64,000 bases of DNA from Caulobacter sp. Root1455 (GTDB taxonomy: Bacteria; Pseudomonadota; Alphaproteobacteria; Caulobacterales; Caulobacteraceae), in assembly GCF_001426905.1 (NCBI RefSeq), contig NZ_LMFQ01000026.1:124001-188000 (forward strand). The letters run 5' to 3'. A model generated the notes under the pieces. That model searched no databases and was not told where the DNA came from. It was given only the letters and a program-made list of their open reading frames with translations. Both the position numbers and the translations under genes were made by a program. This document shows, piece after piece, positions 48,836 through 56,212 of the stretch (its first letter is position 1; each line of letters starts with the position of its first letter).

Positions 48836-51532
48836 TCACCCCAGGCGCTTGATCGCCGCCGTCAGGGGCTTGGCGGCGTCGAAATAGTCCTCCCAGGCCG
48901 TGCTCTTGGCGATCAGGCCGGGGGCGGTGCGGATCGTGAACTTGGTCGGGTCCAGCCCCGCCTTCACCTGGGTCCAGTTCAGCGGCATCGACACCGTCCC
49001 GCCGGGCCTGGCCCGGGCGGACAGGGGCGCGACGGCGGTCGAGGTGCGGTCGTTGCGCAGGTAGTCCAGGAAGATCCGCCCCTCTCGCGCCTTCTTGCTC
49101 ATGGTGATCAGGTACTTGTCCGGCGCGTCGGCGGCCATGCGGGCGCAGACCTCGCGGGCGAAGGCCTTCGCTACAGCCCACTGAACCTTGTCGGACAAGG
49201 GCGTGACCACGTGCAGCCCCTTGCCGCCGGTGGTCTTGCAGAAGCTGACCAGCCCGACCTCCTCCAGCCGGTCGCGGATCTCGCGGGCGCCGGCGATCAC
49301 GTCCTCGAAGGTGACGCCCGGGGCGGGGTCGAGGTCGAAGACCAGCCGGCCGGCCACCTCCGGATCGTTCGGCTGGCAGTTCCACGGGTGGATCTCGACG
49401 GCGGCGATCTGGGCGGCGGCGACCAGGGCCTCGACCCGGTCGAAGCGGATGTAAGGCTGCTTGTCGCCCTTCACGCTGACCAGCTCGATCAGCGACGACA
49501 TCCCGCGCATGGCGTGACGCTGGAAAAAGGTCTCGCCGCCGACGCCGTCCGGCACCCGGATGATCGAGGCCGGCCGGCCCTTGATGTGCGGCAGCATCCA
49601 CGGGCCGACCGCCGCCATGTAGCGGGCCAGGTCGATCTTGGTCGCGGGCGCGCCGTCGACGTCGGGCCACAGCGGCTTGTCGGGTTTGGAGATCGTCACG
49701 CCCATGACGATGCTGTCTTCCTTGGCGGTGACGATGGTCTGGGACTTGGGCGCGGCCGCCCCTTTTGCAGCGATTGGGGGCGTCGGCTCGGCCAGTTCGG
49801 CCGTCTCCGGGGACGCAGGAACCTCGGCCTCGACCTCGGCGGCGGGCTTGTCCTCGCGCAGGCCCTTGAACGCCGCCTGGCGGATCGCGCCGTCGCCGGT
49901 GAAGCCGGCATATTCGATCTCGGCCACCAGCTCCGGCTTCACCCAATGGATGTTCTCGGCCTTGCGCGGCGCGCCCTTGCCTTCGAACGGCGACGTGTCG
50001 GTCTCCAGCGCCTTCAGCCGGGGCAGCAGCTTGGCGACCTTGTCGCGGCCGAAGCCCGTGCCGATCCGGCCCACATGGGCCAGCTTGCCGTCGCGATAGA
50101 CCCCGGCGATCAGCGAGCGGAAGGCGCTGCCCGTCGTGGTCCAGCCGCCGATCACCACCTCGTGGCCCGCCCGGCACTTGGCCTTGGTCCAGGTGTCGCT
50201 GCGGCCCGAGCGGTAGGGCGCGTCCAGCCGCTTGGAGATGATGCCCTCCAGCTCCAGCTTGCAGGCCGACAGCAGCACCGCGTCGCCGGCGGTCTCGAAG
50301 TGGTCGACGAAGCGCAGGCGCGGCTCGTCGGGCCCCATCATCGCCTTCAGCCGCGCCTTGCGCTCGCGCAACGGCAGGTCGCGCAGGTCCTCGCCGTTTT
50401 GCGCCAGCAGGTCGAAGGCGAAGAAGATCAGGTCGCCGCCGTCGCCGTCCGACAGCGCCGCCTGCAGGCCGGCGAAATCGGGCTGTCCGGCCGCGTCCAG
50501 GGCCACCACCTCGCCATCGAGGACGGCGTCGGGCAGGTCGGCGGCGGCCTGCGCTATGGCGGCGAACTTCTCGGTCCAGTCCAGCCCCTTGCGAGTGCGT
50601 AGCGTCGCGCGGCCGTCCTTGACCCGCAGCTGCACGCGGTAGCCGTCGAACTTGATCTCGTGCGCCCAGCCGGGACCCGTCGGCGGACGGTCCACGGACT
50701 TGCACAGCTGGGGTTCGATGAAGTCGGGCAGGACAGCGGCCTTGGCCTTGGCGGCTTTGGCCTTCGGTTTGGGCTCCGCGAACGTCCGCGTCTCCAGCGC
50801 CTCGGCCTGCAGCGCCTCCCGCTCGGCCTTGGTCCGTGACGTCCACACCGCGTCGCCCCTCTCTCTGGATTTTGGACCCTTCGATTTCAGGATGAACGCC
50901 TTGGGACCCCGGCCCTTGCCCGCGGCGATGTCGGCCATGGTCCGGCCCGAGGCGATCGAGGCGTCCTCCTGCAGCACCGCCGTCCCCTCGCCCGGCCGCG
51001 CGGCCTCGTCATTGTGCTTGATCAAAAGCCAGTTCGACCGCCTGCCCCCTTCTTGTCGCTTGGGGCCGTCTTTCGCGTTGCGGTCCCAGTTCATCCGCAC
51101 CAGCACCCACGAGCCGTGCAGCCGCTCGCCCTCCAGCACGAACTTCAGCTCGCCCTTCTTCAGGGCCTTGGCCACGTCCTCGAAGCCCGGCTCGGGGCTC
51201 CAGTAGCCGCGGTCCCACAGCTGCACCGTGCCGCCGCCGTACTGGCCCTTGGGGATCGTGCCCTCGAAGTCGCCATAGTCCAGCGGATGGTCCTCGACCT
51301 CGACCGACAGCCGCTTGTCGGCCGGATCCAGCGACGGCCCCTTGGTCACCGCCCACGACTTCAGCACCCCGTCGACCTCCAGCCGGAAGTCGTAGTGCAG
51401 CCGGGTGGCGTCGTGCTTCTGGATCACGAACCGCGCGTGCGGCGCCGGCGCGACGGCCTTGTCGCCGCTAGGCTCGGCGGTCTTCTGGAAATCACGCTTG
51501 CGGCGGTACTCGGCGAGCTGTCCCTGGGCCAT
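48836..51532 (-). CDS. ligD: ATP-dependent DNA ligase D (PE-LIG-POL), NHEJ
   Basis: 898 residues with three domains in order. Phosphoesterase (about 30-190): RFVIQKHDATRLHYDFRLEV and GTIPKGQYGGGTVQLWDRGY. Ligase (about 280-560): catalytic Lys near 293 in AHEIKFDGYRVQLRVKDG. Polymerase/primase (about 610-880): IRVPDGVGGETFFQRHAMRG and LVFDLDPAPGVTF with catalytic Asp residues near 732. A KPKAKAAKAKAA linker joins PE and LIG. Together with Ku it repairs double-strand breaks without a template. Starts 17 bases after the mmcQ-like gene. Confidence 0.95.
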   Translation of the reverse strand: MAQGQLAEYRRKRDFQKTAEPSGDKAVAPAPHARFVIQKHDATRLHYDFRLEVDGVLKSWAVTKGPSLDPADKRLSVEVEDHPLDYGDFEGTIPKGQYGGGTVQLWDRGYWSPEPGFEDVAKALKKGELKFVLEGERLHGSWVLVRMNWDRNAKDGPKRQEGGRRSNWLLIKHNDEAARPGEGTAVLQEDASIASGRTMADIAAGKGRGPKAFILKSKGPKSRERGDAVWTSRTKAEREALQAEALETRTFAEPKPKAKAAKAKAAVLPDFIEPQLCKSVDRPPTGPGWAHEIKFDGYRVQLRVKDGRATLRTRKGLDWTEKFAAIAQAAADLPDAVLDGEVVALDAAGQPDFAGLQAALSDGDGGDLIFFAFDLLAQNGEDLRDLPLRERKARLKAMMGPDEPRLRFVDHFETAGDAVLLSACKLELEGIISKRLDAPYRSGRSDTWTKAKCRAGHEVVIGGWTTTGSAFRSLIAGVYRDGKLAHVGRIGTGFGRDKVAKLLPRLKALETDTSPFEGKGAPRKAENIHWVKPELVAEIEYAGFTGDGAIRQAAFKGLREDKPAAEVEAEVPASPETAELAEPTPPIAAKGAAAPKSQTIVTAKEDSIVMGVTISKPDKPLWPDVDGAPATKIDLARYMAAVGPWMLPHIKGRPASIIRVPDGVGGETFFQRHAMRGMSSLIELVSVKGDKQPYIRFDRVEALVAAAQIAAVEIHPWNCQPNDPEVAGRLVFDLDPAPGVTFEDVIAGAREIRDRLEEVGLVSFCKTTGGKGLHVVTPLSDKVQWAVAKAFAREVCARMAADAPDKYLITMSKKAREGRIFLDYLRNDRTSTAVAPLSARARPGGTVSMPLNWTQVKAGLDPTKFTIRTAPGLIAKSTAWEDYFDAAKPLTAAIKRLG

Positions 51533-51549
51533 GCGAGGGCTCCCTGTTT

Positions 51550-51966
51550 TCAGGGGAAGTCTCCACCGGGGTCGGCGGTTCCGGATCGCTCGGCGTCGAT
51601 CCGCTTGACCAGGGCCTTGGGCGCCAGGATTCGCCAGGCCTGGGCCAGCAATCCCGCCAATTCGGCCTCGTCGATCGCGTCCAGCCGCACCAGCACGGCG
51701 GGAAAGCCGCGATAGTGGTCGTCGTCGAAGAACCGGTCGGGCGCGGCCTCGAGCAGCATCTCCTTGGTCTCGCGCAGGCAGCGCACGGCGATCACGCCCT
51801 CCACCAGCTCGCGAGGCGCCTTGGGACGCGGGCGGGCGAAATAGGACCAGGCGATGCCTTTGCCGTGCACGTCAAACGCCAGCCGCGCCCCCTCCGGGCT
51901 CGCCTGGACCTCGGGCAAGGCCAGGGCCAGACGGCGAAGCGCGGCAAGATCGACCATGGCCGCCAT
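51550..51966 (-). CDS. MmcQ/YjbR-family protein
   Basis: About 138 residues; the start is uncertain (ATG at 51957, 51966 or 51978), the middle one having the best spacing to GGGG. The fold is shown by LAALRRLALALPEVQASPEG, GKGIAWSYFA, and the family end LVRLDAIDEAELAGLLAQAW followed by RILAPKALV. Members of this family resemble DNA-binding proteins with a CyaY-like fold, function unclear. It is the first gene of an operon with ligD and may aid repair, by association only. Divergent from the hydratase gene across a double operator. Confidence 0.82.
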   Translation of the reverse strand: MAAMVDLAALRRLALALPEVQASPEGARLAFDVHGKGIAWSYFARPRPKAPRELVEGVIAVRCLRETKEMLLEAAPDRFFDDDHYRGFPAVLVRLDAIDEAELAGLLAQAWRILAPKALVKRIDAERSGTADPGGDFP

Positions 51967-52000
51967 TGAAAGCCCCATGACACGGGCATGACAATCCCTT

Positions 52001-52046
52001 GCCACCGGTGTCGTGTCGCCGATTGTCAATGACACCGGTTTCCATT
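52001..52046. promoter_or_regulatory. double LacI-type operator between mmcQ-like and hydratase genes
   Basis: GCCACCGGTGTC (52001-52012) and GACACCGGTTTCCAT (52031-52045) both have the ACCGGT core; the cores are 30 bases apart, three helical turns. The second copy is identical to the first 15 bases of the operators upstream of the 8492 and 20423 genes. Divergent promoters flank it. Confidence 0.6.
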
Positions 52047-52107
52047 ATGCGTGACCAAAGCCCGTCGAACGGGACTGTAGAGTGTAACGCGAGGGAGGAT
52101 TCGCGGC

Positions 52108-52923
52108 GTGACCGTTTCCGAGGCCGAGAGCGAGGTGTTCGCACCGGCATCCATCGCCCCACAATTCGTCGAGGCGCGCCTGAAGGGCGTGTCGGTTCCC
52201 GGCTATCCGGGCGGCGTGCTGCCCAAATCCATGGCCGACGGCTATGCCGTCCAGGACCTGGCCATCGACATGTGGCCCGACGAACTCGTGGGCTGGAAGG
52301 TCGGCCTGGTTCCCCCGCAGCATCGCGAACGCCTCGGCGCCGAGCGCCTGGCCGGCTGCATCTTCAAGACCAAGGTGTGGAACGCGGGCGCCGAGCCCAC
52401 GCCGTTCCGCGCCATCGCCGGCGGCTTCACCGCCGTCGAGGCCGAGTTCATCATCCGCCTGGGCAAGGACGCCCCGGCCGACAAGACCGAATGGACCGCC
52501 GAGGAAGCCGCCGAATACGTGGGCGAGCTGATCGTCGGCATCGAGATCGCCGGCAGCCCGCTGGCCACCATCAACGCCCTGGGCCCGCCGATCGTCGCCT
52601 CGGACTTCGGCAACAACGACGGCCAGATCCTGGGTCCGGTGGTCGAGAACTGGCGCGACATCGCCTGGGAAGACATGCCGGCCGAGACCTTCATCAACGA
52701 GGTGTCGGTCGGCAAGGGCGGCGCGTCCTCGATCCCGGGTTCGCCGCTGGCGGCCCTGGCCTTCCTGCTGGGCCACGTCGCCTCGCGCGGCCGGCCGCTG
52801 AAGAAGGGCATGCTGGTCACCACGGGCGCCAGCACTGGAATCCACGACATTGCGGCCGGGGACACGTCCCGCGTAGACTTCGGCCCGTTCGGGAGCGTCG
52901 CCTGCGTCGCTGTCCCGGCCTAG
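52108..52923 (+). CDS. 2-keto-4-pentenoate hydratase/fumarylacetoacetase-family enzyme
   Basis: 271 residues from a GTG (GAGGGAGG upstream). FAH/MhpD-type fold: MADGYAVQDLAIDMWPDELV, VGWKVGLVPPQHRERLGAER, the metal-ligand region AVEAEFIIRLGKDAP (E-x-E), GIEIAGSP, and HVASRGRPLKKGMLVTTGAS with G-x-H. These enzymes act on 2-keto acids via a divalent metal. Placed between the double operator and a hexuronate-type transporter, it likely handles a 2-keto-3-deoxy acid from uronate breakdown, but the precise reaction is unassigned. Confidence 0.86.
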   Translation: MTVSEAESEVFAPASIAPQFVEARLKGVSVPGYPGGVLPKSMADGYAVQDLAIDMWPDELVGWKVGLVPPQHRERLGAERLAGCIFKTKVWNAGAEPTPFRAIAGGFTAVEAEFIIRLGKDAPADKTEWTAEEAAEYVGELIVGIEIAGSPLATINALGPPIVASDFGNNDGQILGPVVENWRDIAWEDMPAETFINEVSVGKGGASSIPGSPLAALAFLLGHVASRGRPLKKGMLVTTGASTGIHDIAAGDTSRVDFGPFGSVACVAVPA

Positions 52924-53006
52924 AGCATGATCGCGCTGGGAATGTTTTAGTCTAACGCGTCTTCTTCAAGCGAACCGGTTTCCAGTTCACTTGAAAACGC
53001 TCTAAC
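52924..53006. repeat. interspersed intergenic repeat (full copy)
   Basis: AGAGCATGATCGCGCTGGGA at the left, then CTTCAAGCGAACCGGTTTCC and CACTTGAAAACGCTCTA at the right. The ends (TAGAGC...GCTCTA) are inverted. The centre is a reverse-strand relative of 811-848. It sits between the hydratase stop and the MFS gene. Its ACCGGT core resembles the operators but belongs to the repeat. Confidence 0.7.
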
Positions 53007-53068
53007 GATCGGAAAACCGGCGGGGGCGTCGGAATAACTACAAGCCTAAGGGTGAGGATGTGACGTCC

Positions 53069-54343
53069 ATGGACGCTCCAACGATGCCGGCTCCTTCTGC
53101 GAAGATCGGGCGGTACAGGTGGGTCATTGTCGGCCTGCTGTTCCTGGCGATGGTGATCAACTATGTCGATCGCCAGACGATCGGCCTGCTGAAGGCTGAC
53201 CTCAGCAAGGAATTTGGCTGGGACGAGACCCACTACGCGGACCTCGTGTTCTACTTCCAGCTGGCCTACGCCGTGGCCTACATGGCCTGGGGCAAGATCA
53301 TGGACAAGATCGGGGCCCGCTGGGGCTTCGGCATCGCGTTCCTGATCTGGCAGGGCGCCCACATCGCCCACGCCCTGGCGCGCGGCTTCACCGGCTTCGC
53401 CGTGGCCCGCATGGGCCTGGGCATCGGCGAGGCCGGCGGCTTCCCGGGCGGCATCAAGGCCGTGGCCGAGTGGTTCCCCAAGAACGAACGCGCCCTGGCC
53501 ACCGGCATCTTCAACGCCGGCACCAACATCGGCGCCATCGTCACCCCGCTGGTCGTGCCGATGATCGTGCTGGCCTTCGACTGGCAGATGGCCTTCATCG
53601 TCACCGGGATCGCCGGCTTGCTGTGGCTGCCGCTGTGGCTGATCGTCTATCGCCGCCCGCGCGAGCAAAAGCGCCTGTCGGCCGCCGAACTGGCCCACAT
53701 CGAGCAGGATCCGGCCGATCCGGTCGAGAAGATCGGCTGGGTCAAGCTGCTGGGCAAGAAGGAAACCTGGGCCTTCGCCCTGGGCAAGTTCCTGATCGAC
53801 CCGATCTGGTGGATGTTCCTGTTCTGGCTGCCGGACTTCCTGGGCAAGCGCTACGGCCTGGACCTGAAGACCTTCGGTCCGCCGCTGATCGCCATCTATC
53901 TGATGAGCGACGTCGGCAGCGTCGGGGGCGGCTGGCTGTCCTCGCGCCTGATGAAGGCCGGCTGGAGCATCAACAACGCCCGCAAGACCACCATGCTGGT
54001 CTGCGCCCTGCTGGCCGTGCCGGTGATGTTCGCGGCCAATGTCGACAACCTGTGGACAGCTGTCCTGATCATCGGCGTCGCCACCGCCGCCCACCAGGGC
54101 TTCTCGGCCAACCTCTACACCCTGCCGTCGGACGTCTTCCCGCGCGGCGCGGTGGGCTCGGTCGTCGGCATCGGCGGCATGCTGGGCGCGGTCGGCGGCA
54201 TGGTGTTCTCCAAGTACATCGGCCAGGTCCTCGACCAGATCGGCACCTACACCCCGATCTTCATCGTCGCCGGCAGCGCCTATCTGATCGCCCTGCTGGT
54301 CATCCACCTGCTGACCCCGAAAATGGAGCTGGTGAAGATCTAG
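53069..54343 (+). CDS. MFS transporter, ExuT-like hexuronate/organic-anion family
   Basis: 424 residues with twelve predicted membrane helices. ATG 53069 is preferred over GTG 53060 because GAGG lies only two bases before the latter. ACS-family motifs: VINYVDRQTIGLLKADLSKE near the start, GARWGFGIAFLIWQGAHI, GIGEAGGFPGGIKAVAEWFP and VDNLWTAV. Such permeases bring in glucuronate or galacturonate, sugar acids or related anions with protons. With the hydratase gene it shares the operator region, and the KDG kinase at 63413 fits the same pathway. A strong terminator follows. Confidence 0.88.
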   Translation: MDAPTMPAPSAKIGRYRWVIVGLLFLAMVINYVDRQTIGLLKADLSKEFGWDETHYADLVFYFQLAYAVAYMAWGKIMDKIGARWGFGIAFLIWQGAHIAHALARGFTGFAVARMGLGIGEAGGFPGGIKAVAEWFPKNERALATGIFNAGTNIGAIVTPLVVPMIVLAFDWQMAFIVTGIAGLLWLPLWLIVYRRPREQKRLSAAELAHIEQDPADPVEKIGWVKLLGKKETWAFALGKFLIDPIWWMFLFWLPDFLGKRYGLDLKTFGPPLIAIYLMSDVGSVGGGWLSSRLMKAGWSINNARKTTMLVCALLAVPVMFAANVDNLWTAVLIIGVATAAHQGFSANLYTLPSDVFPRGAVGSVVGIGGMLGAVGGMVFSKYIGQVLDQIGTYTPIFIVAGSAYLIALLVIHLLTPKMELVKI

Positions 54344-54372
54344 TTGGTCGTCACGAGTGCCTGAAGAACGAG

Positions 54373-54400
54373 CCCCCGGTCGCGAGATCGGGGGTTTTTT
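54373..54400 (+). terminator. rho-independent terminator of MFS gene
   Basis: CCCCCGGTC, tetraloop GCGA, GATCGGGGG (one G-U pair), then TTTTTT. Begins 29 bases after the stop codon. Confidence 0.92.
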
Positions 54401-54409
54401 CTATTTTCA

Positions 54410-54583
54410 CCCTCTCCCGGAGGGGAGAGGGAGGGACCCATGCGCAGCATGGGAGGGTGAGGGGTGACACCCTCTCCGCGGTTCACACCAACGCTCTGCC
54501 GGCACGCCGTCCGACGTTTTACCCCCTCTCCCTCCCACGCTTTCAGCGCGGGCCCCTCCCTCTCCCCATGGGAGAGGGTATAA
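54410..54583. repeat. long imperfect intergenic inverted repeat
   Basis: CCCTCTCCCGGAGGGGAGAG then GGAGGGACCCATGCGCAGCA pair with GCGGGCCCCTCCCTCTCCCC and CATGGGAGAGGGT. A second block TACCCCCTCTCCCTCCCACGC with GGGAGGGTGAGGGG gives an inner stem. It separates the MFS terminator from the oxidoreductase gene. No coding sequence. Confidence 0.7.
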
Positions 54584-54590
54584 GACTGGA

Positions 54591-55628
54591 ATGTCCTCCC
54601 CCCTCCCCTTCAAGGTCGCCCTGGTCGGCTACGGCTTCGTCGGCAAGGCCTTCCACGCGCCGCTGATCGTCGCCACGCCCGGCCTGCTGCTGCACACGGT
54701 GGTCTCCAGCGACCCGGCCAAGGTCCTGGCCGACCATCCGGGCGTGAAGGTCGCGCCCGACCTCGACGCGGCCCTGGCCGACCCCGAGATCGACCTGGTG
54801 GTCATCGCCACCCCCGACCCGCTGCACGCGCCCCAGGCCCACGCCGCGCTGGACGCCGGCAAGGCCGTGGTCATCGACAAGCCGTTCGCGGTCACCCTGG
54901 ACGAGGCCCGCGCCATCGCCGACCACGCCAAGCGGGCCGGCAAGCTGCTGAGCATCTTCCACAACCGCCGCTGGGACAGCGACTTCCTCACGCTCCAGGC
55001 CCTGATCGCCGACGGGTCGCTGGGCGAGATCGTGCAGTACGAGAGCCATTTCGACCGCTTCCGCCCGGAGGTCCGCGACCGCTGGCGCGAGAAGCCCGGG
55101 GCCGGGGCGCTGCTGGACCTGGGCCCGCACCTGATCGACCAGGCCCTGAAGCTGTTCGGTCCGCCCCGGGCGGTGTTCGCCGACCTCGCGGCCCAGAAGG
55201 ACGGCGGCCAGGCCCCGGACTACTTCCACCTGGTGCTGCGCTATCCGCGCCTGCGGGTGCTGCTGCACGCCAGCCAGATGACGATCGATTCCCGCCTGCG
55301 GATGGCCGTGCACGGGACCAAGGGCAGTTTCGTCAAACAGGGGCTGGACGACCAGGAGAACGCCCTGAAGGCCGGCGTCGTCCCGGGTTCGCAGGGTTGG
55401 GGCGTCGATCCGCGTCCGGGGACCCTGACGGTTCCCGACGGCGAAGGCACGGTCAGCCGCGTGGTCGAGGGCGTGCCCGGCGACTACCTGGCCTATTACG
55501 CCGCCGTCCGCGACGCCCTGTCGGGCCACGGCGACAACCCCGTCCCGCCCGAGGAGGCCCTGGCGGTCATGGCGCTGATCGAGGTGGCCCAGCGCAGCGC
55601 CGCCGAAGGCCGCGAGTTGGCGCTGTGA
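54591..55628 (+). CDS. Gfo/Idh/MocA-family oxidoreductase
   Basis: 345 residues. Rossmann motif VALVGYGFVGKAFHAPLI, then VVIATPDPLHAPQAHAALDA and VVIDKPFAVTLDEARAI (catalytic Lys in DKPF), FHNRRWDSDFLTLQALIADG and AGALLDLGPHLIDQALKLFG (D-x3-H active site). NAD(P)-dependent sugar or inositol-type dehydrogenase family; resembles the YdgJ/YvaA subgroup. The next gene overlaps by four bases (GTGA), forming a two-gene unit. Substrate unknown. Confidence 0.9.
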   Translation: MSSPLPFKVALVGYGFVGKAFHAPLIVATPGLLLHTVVSSDPAKVLADHPGVKVAPDLDAALADPEIDLVVIATPDPLHAPQAHAALDAGKAVVIDKPFAVTLDEARAIADHAKRAGKLLSIFHNRRWDSDFLTLQALIADGSLGEIVQYESHFDRFRPEVRDRWREKPGAGALLDLGPHLIDQALKLFGPPRAVFADLAAQKDGGQAPDYFHLVLRYPRLRVLLHASQMTIDSRLRMAVHGTKGSFVKQGLDDQENALKAGVVPGSQGWGVDPRPGTLTVPDGEGTVSRVVEGVPGDYLAYYAAVRDALSGHGDNPVPPEEALAVMALIEVAQRSAAEGRELAL

Positions 55629-56104
55629 CGCCCGACCAGACCGATGCCGAGCTGCTGACCGCCATCGCCGCCCAGGAAAAGACCCTGGTGTTCCAGCGCT
55701 TCACCCTGGAGACCGCCTGGACCCTGGGGACCGCCCTGCGCGACGCCGCCCTGGCCCGGGGCGCGCCGGTGGCCATCGACATCAGCCTGCGCGAGCGCCC
55801 GCTGTTCCACGCCGCCCTGCCCGGCGCCGGCCCCGACAACGCCGACTGGGTTCGCCGCAAGCGCAACACTGTCCTGATCCTGGGGACCAGCACCCTGGCG
55901 GTCGGCCTGAAGCTGAAGGCCTCGGGCGAGACCCTGGAGCAGCGCTACGGCCTCTCGCCCCGCGACCACGCGGCCCACGGCGGCGGCTTTCCGCTGATCC
56001 TGGCGGGCCTGGGCTGCATCGGCGCGATCACGGTGTCGGGGCTGCCGCAGGTGGAGGATCATGCACTGGTGGTGGAGGTGTTGGAGCGGGTGCTGGGCCT
56101 CTAA
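55625..56104 (+). CDS. UPF0303/heme-degrading-domain-like protein
   Basis: 159 residues from a GTG that overlaps the stop of the oxidoreductase gene. Sequence VFQRFTLETAWTLGTALRDA, then PVAIDISLRERPLFHAALPG, NADWVRRKRNTVLILGTSTL and HAAHGGGFPLILAGLGCIGA is the DUF336/UPF0303 pattern (related to HbpS and yeast YBR137W). Function not established; some relatives bind haem or act with oxidoreductases. A hairpin of 16-base arms follows the gene. Confidence 0.85.
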   Translation: MTPDQTDAELLTAIAAQEKTLVFQRFTLETAWTLGTALRDAALARGAPVAIDISLRERPLFHAALPGAGPDNADWVRRKRNTVLILGTSTLAVGLKLKASGETLEQRYGLSPRDHAAHGGGFPLILAGLGCIGAITVSGLPQVEDHALVVEVLERVLGL

Positions 56105-56120
56105 AGCTCCGGATGACGAC

Positions 56121-56186
56121 GGGGACACACACTCACACGATCACGCCTGCCAATCGTCCAAGACCGCGCCGTGAGTGTGTGTCCCC
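56121..56186. repeat. 16-base inverted repeat, possible bidirectional terminator
   Basis: GGGGACACACACTCAC at 56121-56136 and its exact complement GTGAGTGTGTGTCCCC at 56171-56186 flank a 34-base spacer. The convergent UPF0303 and PBP2 genes end on either side, so it could terminate both. No U-run is present. Confidence 0.75.
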
Positions 56187-56212
56187 AACGCGCGCACGGC
56201 GTCTGGGCCTGC

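Noticed and set aside
52967..52981. GAACCGGTTTCCAG as another LacI-type operator before the MFS gene
   Set aside because: It is part of the interspersed intergenic repeat (52924-53006) and not specific to this gene.
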